Assembly: GCA_001566295.1 (NCBI GenBank)
Contig: KQ964248.1
Coordinates: forward strand, 744,001 to 808,000
DNA: 64,000 nucleotides
Reading direction: 5' to 3'
From: Microdochium bolleyi
Lineage: Eukaryota; Ascomycota; Sordariomycetes; Xylariales; Microdochiaceae
Positions within the stretch are counted from its first letter, which is position 1. Every line of letters starts with the position of its first letter. Positions 56,756 to 64,000 of the stretch are shown one piece after another. A model generated the notes under the pieces. The model did no database searches. It was not told where the DNA came from and worked only from the letters and a program-made list of their open reading frames with translations. A program made the position numbers and the translations under genes.

Positions 56756-59700
56756 ATGGCGAAGAAGTTCGTCCCCCGCCAGAGGAAGCACAAGGTCCTG
56801 GCCCGGCAGAAAGCCCAGCAGAAGGCTACAACGACTCCTGCCGAGGATGCAGAGGACAGCAATGTGGTAGAGATTCTACCAGAGGTCCAGAAAGCAGCGC
56901 AGGAGGCCCGAACCCAGCTGCGGCAGCAGCTGCAGGGCGACACCAAGATCAGCGGCAAGAAGGCCAAGAGGCTGGAAAAGTACATCGACACGAAGCTCAA
57001 GAAGGACGAGAACCGGGTGCTCCTCGCGAAGCTCGCCGACAAGAAGATCGACACGAGCTTGTACGCCAGTAGTCGCAGCCTAGGACAGACGAAGGAGACA
57101 AAGCGCCAGGCCCTTAGCCGAGCCTTGCGGGAGCGGCAAGCGGGGATTGGCGGTGATGGTCACGACGACTTGCTCTTCGAGGCACGTGAGGACCCCCCGT
57201 CTGACCTCTCTGACCTAGAGGATGCCGTTCTTCCAAGGACGGCGCCAGCGAAGCAGATCAAGCCAACAGTGTCAGAGGCTGTAGACTTTCCGGTCCTTGA
57301 CAATGATACCCCGGAAGAGCCTCAAGCAGTAGCCAGTGCAGCCGTTTCTACTGCACCAGTGCCGTCAGTAGGATCCGGCCTCAAGAGGCCGTTAGATCTC
57401 GACGAAGAAGGTCGACCGGTGCTTCAGAAGCGCCAGAAGAGAGGTGGAGTCAAATCGAAGGTGTCCCTGCGATCACAGCCGATGCAGGCTCGGCCAGTAC
57501 CACAACCGCCAACATCAGAATCAGAATCGGAGGAAGACGAGTGGGGTGGTTTCAGCTCTGATGAAGACAAGGAGGATGCCGATATGCCAGATGAGGGCAG
57601 CACAGGCAACGAAACGGATCAGGAGGACGAATCCGGAGACGGTACCTCGCCAGAGGAAGGAACTTCGAGCGATGACAACGACGATGACGACGACGACGAA
57701 TCATCGAGCGATGAGGACAATGAGGACGATGAAGTGGTCGACACAAAACAGAAATCATCCGCCTTCAAAGCATGGGCGCATGAGCAGCGCAATGAGGCTT
57801 TGGGGTACCGACCCGTGGAAAGTGGTGCCGGCGTGCTAGACATTCCGGTTCCAAAGGATTTCAAACCTCGACCGATCGAGCAAGATCCGCTCCCACAGGA
57901 ATTGCTGCCGACCCAGAACACAGCAAGAAAGGCATACAGCGTTTCCGTGGTGCGGACCCCCGAAATCCAGGCTGCGCGCTTGGAGCTCCCCGTCGTTGGC
58001 GAGGAACAGAAGCTCATGGAGGCCATTCACAACAACAATGTCGTTGTTGTATGTGGTGCTACAGGTTCCGGCAAGACCACGCAGGTCCCGCAATTCCTGT
58101 TCGAGGCCGGATACGGATCGCCAAACTCTCCGACGCCGGGCCTGATCGGTGTGACACAGCCGAGAAAGGTCGCCGCAGTCAGTATGTCAAAGCGTGTAGG
58201 ACAAGAACTTGGGGACCGATCCGACACAGTCGCCTACCAGATCCGTTTTGAAGGCACGACAGACGACAAGACCGCCATAAAGTTCATGACCGATGGTGTC
58301 TTGCTGCGAGAAGTAGCGAGCGATATCTCATTGATCAAGTACTCGGCGATTATCATCGACGAGGCTCACGAAAGGAGTGTCAACACCGATATCCTGATCG
58401 GCATGTTGAGCAGAGTAGTCAAGCTGAGAGAGGAACTGGCTGAGGAGGACCCCAAGATCAGCCCGCTCAAGCTGATTATCATGTCTGCCACCTTCCGGGT
58501 CGATGATGTGACGAAGAATCCCAGACTATTCCAGACACCCCCGCCAATCTTGAATGTGGAGGGCAGGCAACATCCTGTCACTGTCCACTTTGCGCGACAG
58601 ACAAAGCACGACTACGTCGAGGAGGCTTTCAAAAAGATCACGGCGGGACACCGTAAGCTGCCACCTGGGGGTTTCTTGGTATTCCTAACTGGCCACGACG
58701 AGATTGTGAGACTCAGCAAGAAGCTGAAGCAGGCCGCTGGTGGTCTCAACCCTGTGGCATACCCGAAGGTCCGCATGTCCGCGACGGATGCGCCTATGGA
58801 AGTCGAGGATATTGAGTTTGGCGATGTCAATGACTCCACGGGCATTGACGACTATAACGACAATTCGGACGCCGAGGATGAAGACGAGGAGGATGGCATG
58901 TTCGACATACCCGATGAAACAAGCGGTGGGCCATTAAAGATGCACATTCTCCCTTTATACTCATTACTACCAACACGGGAGCAGATGAGAGTATTTGAGG
59001 AGCCACCGGAAGGCTCACGGCAGATCATCCTGGCGACGAACGTTGCGGAGACGAGTTTGACTATCCCTGGCATCCGTTACGTCTTTGACTGCGGGCGAGC
59101 GAAGGAGCGCAAGTACAACAAAGACAACGGTGTCCAGAGCTACGAAATTAGCTGGATCAGCAAAGCAAGCGCGAATCAGCGATCTGGACGTGCTGGTAGA
59201 ACAGGACCGGGCCACTGCTACAGACTTTATTCCTCAGCAGTCTATGAACGAGACTTCGCGCCGTTCGCGGAACCAGAATTGCTGCGCATGCCTATCGAGG
59301 GTGTCGTACTCCAGCTCAAGGCCATGAGACTACAGCACGTTGTCAACTTTCCGTTCCCGACACCGCCAGACCGGCAGAGCATCGCGAGCGCGGAGCAGTT
59401 GCTGCGGTATCTGTCAGCGATCACCGACACTGGCAGTGTCACTCCGATCGGCACGACAATGTCCAAGTTTCCCTTGCCGCCAAGATTCGCGCGGATTTTG
59501 CTGATTGGGCACCTGCACGACTGCTTACCCTATACGATTGCTCTTGTAGCTGGGCTTTCTGTCGCTGAGGTCTTCATCCCGGAGGGTCAAGCTATTCCTG
59601 CTATCGCCCAGACGGAGGACCGGCTGCGGACGAACGAGGACATCGCCGCGGAGAACCGCCAGAGCCTGGCTCGGAAGAAGTTCAATGAGGTGCACCGCAA

Positions 59701-60475
59701 CTTCAAGTCGCTGGACGATGCGTCCGATGCCATGAAGCTTCTGCAGGCAGTCGCAGAGTTTGCACACGAGCCGACGGAGCAGTGGTGCGAAGATCATTTT
59801 GTGCGCTTCAAGTCCCTCCAGGAGACGCAGAAGCTCCGCAAGCAGATCACGAGTCTTCTGCAGAAGGATATCCCGGCATTCGTCAACCTCACCTATAAGG
59901 ACAAGCTCGATCGGCCTTCTCCCAAACAGATCACCGCGCTCAAACAGATGGTCGCGGCAGGCTTCATCGACCAGGTCGCCATCCGCGCCGACCTGGCGCC
60001 CGTACCTCCCGAGCTCTACCGCAAGCCGCGCCGGGCCATCGACGTGCCCTACCTGCCCCTGAAGCCGCTCAGTAGCGGCTCGCGAAGCGACGACATCGCC
60101 GACAAAGCCGTCTTCATCCACCCTTCGTCTTGCCTCGCGCACCAGAGCCTCCAGGAACTGCCCGAGTACATCATCTACTCGAACCTGCAGCGCGCCGCGC
60201 CATCGCCCGAGATGCTGAAGAAGCCCAAGACGCGTATGATTGCGCTGACGGACATCACAGGCGCGCAGCTCGCGGCGCTGGCCAAGGGGACGCCGCTCAT
60301 TGACTACGGCAAGCCGATCAAGGAGGTGAAATTTGAGCCGGGGCAGACCACGCGCGAGTGCTGGGTCGTGCCGTACCTGCGTGCGGAGAGTGCAGGAGGA
60401 GGCATGGGCTGGCCGCTGCCGGCGAGGAAGGTCAAGCAGAGGAAAGTGCCCGGGAGGGGCTGGGTCGTAGAGTAG
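56756..60475 (+). CDS. ECM16: DEAH-box RNA helicase Ecm16/Dhr1 (DHX37)
   Basis: 1239 aa, single exon. The nucleolar helicase releases U3 snoRNA from pre-rRNA during small-subunit assembly. The start MAKKFVPRQRKHKVLARQKA is the family's basic N-terminus, so I use 56756 rather than the in-frame ATG at 56717. An acidic Asp/Glu/Ser region (about 255-330) precedes the core. Helicase motifs: GATGSGKT (about 435-442), TQPRKVAA, DEAH (535-538), SATF (about 576), TNVAETSLTIPGI and QRSGRAGRTGPGHCYRLY (about 808). An acidic insert (DDYNDNSDAEDEDEEDGMFD) interrupts the region before the second RecA-like domain, which is typical of DHX37. The C-terminal HA2/OB region and GWVVE end are complete. Confidence 0.96.
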   Translation: MAKKFVPRQRKHKVLARQKAQQKATTTPAEDAEDSNVVEILPEVQKAAQEARTQLRQQLQGDTKISGKKAKRLEKYIDTKLKKDENRVLLAKLADKKIDTSLYASSRSLGQTKETKRQALSRALRERQAGIGGDGHDDLLFEAREDPPSDLSDLEDAVLPRTAPAKQIKPTVSEAVDFPVLDNDTPEEPQAVASAAVSTAPVPSVGSGLKRPLDLDEEGRPVLQKRQKRGGVKSKVSLRSQPMQARPVPQPPTSESESEEDEWGGFSSDEDKEDADMPDEGSTGNETDQEDESGDGTSPEEGTSSDDNDDDDDDESSSDEDNEDDEVVDTKQKSSAFKAWAHEQRNEALGYRPVESGAGVLDIPVPKDFKPRPIEQDPLPQELLPTQNTARKAYSVSVVRTPEIQAARLELPVVGEEQKLMEAIHNNNVVVVCGATGSGKTTQVPQFLFEAGYGSPNSPTPGLIGVTQPRKVAAVSMSKRVGQELGDRSDTVAYQIRFEGTTDDKTAIKFMTDGVLLREVASDISLIKYSAIIIDEAHERSVNTDILIGMLSRVVKLREELAEEDPKISPLKLIIMSATFRVDDVTKNPRLFQTPPPILNVEGRQHPVTVHFARQTKHDYVEEAFKKITAGHRKLPPGGFLVFLTGHDEIVRLSKKLKQAAGGLNPVAYPKVRMSATDAPMEVEDIEFGDVNDSTGIDDYNDNSDAEDEDEEDGMFDIPDETSGGPLKMHILPLYSLLPTREQMRVFEEPPEGSRQIILATNVAETSLTIPGIRYVFDCGRAKERKYNKDNGVQSYEISWISKASANQRSGRAGRTGPGHCYRLYSSAVYERDFAPFAEPELLRMPIEGVVLQLKAMRLQHVVNFPFPTPPDRQSIASAEQLLRYLSAITDTGSVTPIGTTMSKFPLPPRFARILLIGHLHDCLPYTIALVAGLSVAEVFIPEGQAIPAIAQTEDRLRTNEDIAAENRQSLARKKFNEVHRNFKSLDDASDAMKLLQAVAEFAHEPTEQWCEDHFVRFKSLQETQKLRKQITSLLQKDIPAFVNLTYKDKLDRPSPKQITALKQMVAAGFIDQVAIRADLAPVPPELYRKPRRAIDVPYLPLKPLSSGSRSDDIADKAVFIHPSSCLAHQSLQELPEYIIYSNLQRAAPSPEMLKKPKTRMIALTDITGAQLAALAKGTPLIDYGKPIKEVKFEPGQTTRECWVVPYLRAESAGGGMGWPLPARKVKQRKVPGRGWVVE

Positions 60476-61142
60476 CGTAGACATTGCGGAAGTTCATGAT
60501 GCTAGGGGTTTAGCGCAGAGATGAAATGATACCACATTTTCAGCACAAGTTTCGTCTGTATGGCACCAGAACGTGTCGCCGCATGAGGAGCAGAACACCC
60601 TTGGACAACACGACCCCGACATGATACCAGAGAGCCAGCCCAGGCTGAGTGCTGACTTCGTTGCCATGTATCGTGATGTGTATCGTGTTCCGGTCATGCG
60701 GACTGTGAGAACCCGCCGCGCACCACACGGCACACGAAAGCGGTCAAGAGGTCTCTCGTGTATGGGAATTTTCCTGGGTGTACATAGCTTCCTCGGTTGC
60801 AAATGCAAGACCAGACAAATAAGACAATCGACCTGGGCCGAACGCCCTCTTCCAGTAGGACCTACTTCTCTCCCGGTCTGTCTCTCTCTCTCCTCTTTCC
60901 CCTCTCACCCCAACAAGAGCAAAAGTCCCAAAAGCTAAACGCACCAGGGAACAAGCCTCTGGTTGCCAGCATGAAGCGAGCACAGGGGAATACCTAACTC
61001 TCACATGCAACGAAAACACGTAACGAGGGGTATCGGGGAGAGTCGGCACGCCGGGGAGCTCTGACCTGCATGGTCGTGTTTTCGGCTATGCAAGTGCGTG
61101 AAGCATGACGCCTTGCCATGTGTCTAGGGAGGGTAAGGTACG

Positions 61143-61160
61143 CGTAGGTAGGTAGGTAGT
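61143..61160. repeat. GTAG tetranucleotide repeat
   Basis: Four to five imperfect GTAG units in a row. A simple repeat with no evident function. Confidence 0.6.
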
Positions 61161-61259
61161 CAGGTAGGTGAGATCCAGCGGCAGCGAATGGACGGGACGA
61201 GGAGTCAGGCATACCGCGCGAAGGGCGGGCGGCCGAAGATTGACGGGAGGTAATCACGT

Positions 61260-61293
<34 letters not shown>

Positions 61294-61323
61294 ACACACA
61301 CACACACACACACGCGCGCGCGC
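61260..61323. repeat. Compound microsatellite CG-GA-CA-CG
   Basis: CG repeats (61260-61270), twelve GA units (61271-61294), about nine CA units (61295-61312) and CG repeats again (to 61323), uninterrupted. Alternating purine-pyrimidine ends can form Z-DNA, and the GA block can form triplex. The function is unknown. Confidence 0.95.
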
Positions 61324-61444
61324 AAAGAGAGGCACATGCAGATGCTGTACGAGGGACAGAGAGAGCACATGCTTCCGAACTAGCTGGCGTAAACGGGCTG
61401 ACTACCGGCAAACACACACACAACCGGTGGGAGAACGACGCTTT

Positions 61445-61470
61445 CCTCCTCCTCCTCCTCTTCCTCCTCC
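61445..61470. repeat. CCT trinucleotide repeat
   Basis: CCT units interrupted by a single TTC. A simple polypyrimidine repeat. Confidence 0.7.
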
Positions 61471-62921
61471 AGCGCTCCCCTGTGACACCGCAAGTCGGGG
61501 TTTGGGGGCGTGTGAAACTTCTCTCTCTCTCTTCTTCTCGCTGGCTAGAGACTGCAGTACTGTAGTATCATCGTCTTCCACCGTCCGTGTTTGTCTACAT
61601 GTACCACTCATTGTATCCGCCCCAACTGCAGGAGCCAAGACACGAGGGGAAAAGGGGACTTTAGCTACGGACATGGTTGGAAACCAACGGGGAAACCTAA
61701 CCAACCAACGGCTACTCGACACCACAGACATCGCATAAGTCTAGTCAAAAGGAGGTTCAGAAGCGAGACCAGACCTCCCCCTCACTCTCATCCTCCCGGC
61801 CGAGCGGACCGGATAAGGGAAGACAGGGGGGAATGGAAGGAAGAAAGAAGGAAAGAGTCATATATCGCCTGCAAGCCGCACGCCGGCAGCGGCCGCCCCC
61901 AGTGGAGAATACCGGGAGCCCGGGCAAGTCGGGAGCTCTGGCAAAGTAATTATCCATCTACCAGGCTTGGTTACATGTGGTGGTGCCGATGGTACCAGTG
62001 GGTTCAAGCTCCCGAGGGGGAAGGGGGAGATCCTGGGGAGTAGTTTCGGCACGTGTCAGAGCTCCCCTACTTTCATCCGAGAAAGCTTTTTGTGAGCGCC
62101 ACAGACGCACGCACGTGCTTCCTCTTTGCCAGTACTGTAAGTACCCAAGGTACCCTACAGATATGCGTCACGCTCTTCTGGAGGTGGTGGGCATGTGCCT
62201 TGTCATGACGGTAGCCGAAGGAGCCGAAGTCGGCACGCTTGTAAAGCTGGGGTAGCGTCAAGGGCTAAAGCTGGCATTGCCGAGACTTGGGGATGAACGC
62301 CAACCGAGGGTCTGGGGATCGAGCTGGAGGCCGCGCAGGGTGACGCCTGCGAGCCGTGATTGGCTGGGTCCGCCCTTGCGCGGACTATTCCGGAAGGTTG
62401 CGGCTGTGGGGTATCAGGTGCTTCCCCGCATCACTTACAGGGCCCCAAGACGTGCAGTTGCCTCGAGGGAAGGCTCGAGGAAGCACTTCGCATCATGAGT
62501 ATGGGCCACCATGGCTGGCTTCCAGCAAGTGAGAGAAAAAGTATTATGTATTGTAAAATTGGGCAGCTTGCGCCCGTCGCAGTTCCGTGCCCAGCCATGT
62601 GGTTTCCAGATCGCGCGACTGTGAATATCTTATGCTCCTCTATGTTCCGACCCCATCGTCGGCCATCTACAACGCTGCGCGCAGATCGCGTGTCACTCCT
62701 CTTGACCTACAACGTGTCAAACGTTAACAACTGGGATATCGTGAAATGGCCAACCAGAAATCATGTCCCTTCGCCATGGCCCTGCTCATAGGCCACTCTT
62801 TTCGCGACGCACTTTTCCCACCCAAATGACCAAAGACAGACGACGCCGTATGCAATGACTACCCTCCCGCACGGAGGGCACGAGACAAACACAAAAGAAG
62901 CGCTTGCGAAGGCAGGTAGGC

Positions 62922-64000
62922 TTACTTGAGAGGGTCGTAGATTCTGTCCTTGATGAACTTGGTCAAGGCAACATCACCCCACTCTTCCCACTCAACCCAC
63001 TGCTCCTCGGGCAGGTCGCTCACACCTTCCCGGCGCGCGGCCTTCATCACCTCGCGGGCGACAGTGACGCTGGCGTCGCGCACGCGGTCGATGTTGGGAT
63101 AGATCAGGCCCTTTTGGATCTCCTCGACGTTCAAGCACTCCGCGAGGGCGGCGGCTGAAGTGTAGACCATCTCGTCGGTGACACGAGTGGCCTTGGCGAG
63201 GATGGCACCCAGACCGAGACCAGGGAAGATGTAGACGTTGTTGCCCTGGTTGGGCCAGTAGGTCACAGCCTGGTCGCCAGCCTTGACAGCAAATGGCGCG
63301 AACGGAGAGCCGGAGGCAAAGATGACGGTGCCGTCAGTCCACTGAACGGCCTGCTCAAACGTGCACTCGGCCTTGGTCAAGGGGTTGCTGAGGGGGAACA
63401 GAATGGGGCGGCGGCTGTGGCCACCGGCGTCGACGGAGGCCTTCAGCGCGCGAACCACAGACTCGGTGAAGACGCCAAATGTGGCAGTCAGACCAACGAG
63501 AGCTGAAGGTCTGACGTACTCGATGACCTCCTCAAGAGTGCGGAACTGGTGGCCACCGTTGTCGGTGCGTGCAAAGTACTTCTTGTGATCGGCGAGCTTG
63601 TCACCACGGTCCAGGGTCACGAGGCCCTTGGTGTCGACCAGCCAGAACTTGTCCTTGGCCTCCTTCTCAGTGAGGCCGCGACGAGTGTAGTACTCGACAA
63701 GCTGCTTGGCGACACCAACACCTGCAGAGCCAGCTCCCATGAAGACAAGGCGCTGCTCCTCGAGGGGAACACCGGAGAGGTTCACGGCACCAATGTAACT
63801 GAGTCGAATAGTTAGTGATCTGTCTCGAAAACCGCTCTTCTTGTTTGAACTCACCCTCCGAGAACAACGGCACCGGTACCCTGAATATCATCGTTGAAGC
63901 ACTTGTACTTGTTGCGATACCGGGCCAGGTAGTTGAAGGCCTTCTCAGTCTCAAAGTCCTCGAACTGGACGAACATGTTAGGGAACACCTCGGCAGTCGC
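62922..64000 (-). CDS. Malic enzyme, 3' part (runs off the right edge)
   Basis: Oxidative decarboxylation of malate to pyruvate with NAD(P); 341 C-terminal residues seen. Exons: 64000-63855 (partial) and 63798-62922, intron 56 nt. The first part has the malic enzyme signature VQFEDFETEKAFNYL, then CFNDDIQGTGAVVLGG joined to YIGAVN. The NAD-binding loop is VFMGAGSAGVGVA. Next come LVDTKGLV, LVGLTATFGVFTESV, FPLSNPLTKAECTFEQ, the catalytic-end TYWPNQGNNVYIFPGLGLGA, and an ordinary C-terminus. Most fungal homologues of this form are mitochondrial and NAD-dependent, but the start and any presequence lie outside the window, so location and cofactor remain inferred. Confidence 0.95.

Larger units (their letters stand above)
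60476..62921. other. Long convergent intergenic region with simple repeats
   Basis: 2.4 kb between the ECM16 and malic enzyme stops, unusually long for two converging 3' ends here. It contains GTAG repeats (61143-61160), a compound dinucleotide microsatellite (61260-61323) and CCT repeats (61445-61470). No frame with recognisable content on either strand. Confidence 0.5.

Noticed and set aside
1..64000. Operons, CRISPR, riboswitches, prophage or biosynthetic cluster
   Set aside because: Gene structure is eukaryotic and monocistronic, neighbouring genes are unrelated conserved housekeeping genes, and no repeat-spacer array or cluster enzymes were found.

Overview
This is nuclear DNA of a filamentous ascomycete (Pezizomycotina; the gene models look most like Sordariomycetes, but I cannot fix the genus). 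The grounds are: closely packed monocistronic genes on both strands; short introns, mostly 44-170 nt, with GTAAGT/GTGAGT/GTACGT donors and CTGAC/CTAAC branch sites; GC-rich third codon positions; fungal-type Tra1, Epl1, Bur1 and calcineurin; a carnitine-pathway dioxygenase; and a tRNA-Leu whose intron pairs with its anticodon loop. I see no mobile element, CRISPR, virus, secondary-metabolite cluster or bacterial feature. This is conserved housekeeping chromosome.

Layout. 0-4.4 kb: two spliceosome genes in tandem (+), the ESS2/DGCR14 homologue and the USP39/Sad1 homologue, then tRNA-Leu(AAG) (-). 5.3-12.5 kb (-): calcineurin A, a ten-exon trimethyllysine dioxygenase, and an AIG2-like gamma-glutamyl cyclotransferase with an 8-nt exon. 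13.8-25.7 kb (+): TRA1, 3880 aa. 26.5-33.6 kb (-): a 1773-aa Hsp90-like ATPase with a C-terminal HELSH motif, and an MMTAG2-like RS-rich protein. 34.1-40.5 kb, alternating strands: MED6, a 53-aa complex I subunit, the CDK BUR1, and an unknown membrane protein. 41.6-50.2 kb: AMPK beta subunit (+), KAE1 (-), EPL1 (-). 52.3-60.5 kb: calcineurin B (+), a HAD phosphatase (-), proteasome chaperone PAC3 (-), RNA helicase ECM16 (+). 62.9 kb to the right edge: the 3' part of a malic enzyme (-).

Functional links. Calcineurin A and B, the two halves of one phosphatase, lie about 45 kb apart. Tra1 and Epl1 are both NuA4 acetyltransferase subunits. Med6 and Bur1 act on RNA polymerase II. ESS2 and SAD1 (and possibly the MMTAG2-like protein) concern splicing. 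Malic enzyme, the dioxygenase and the complex I subunit are predicted to be mitochondrial. These links are functional; I see no evidence of a co-regulated cluster.

Spliced models were built by hand from splice signals, reading-frame phase and remembered family conservation. All joins given preserve frame. The points I am least sure of are the 5' end of calcineurin B, one BUR1 acceptor, and the last exon of calcineurin A.
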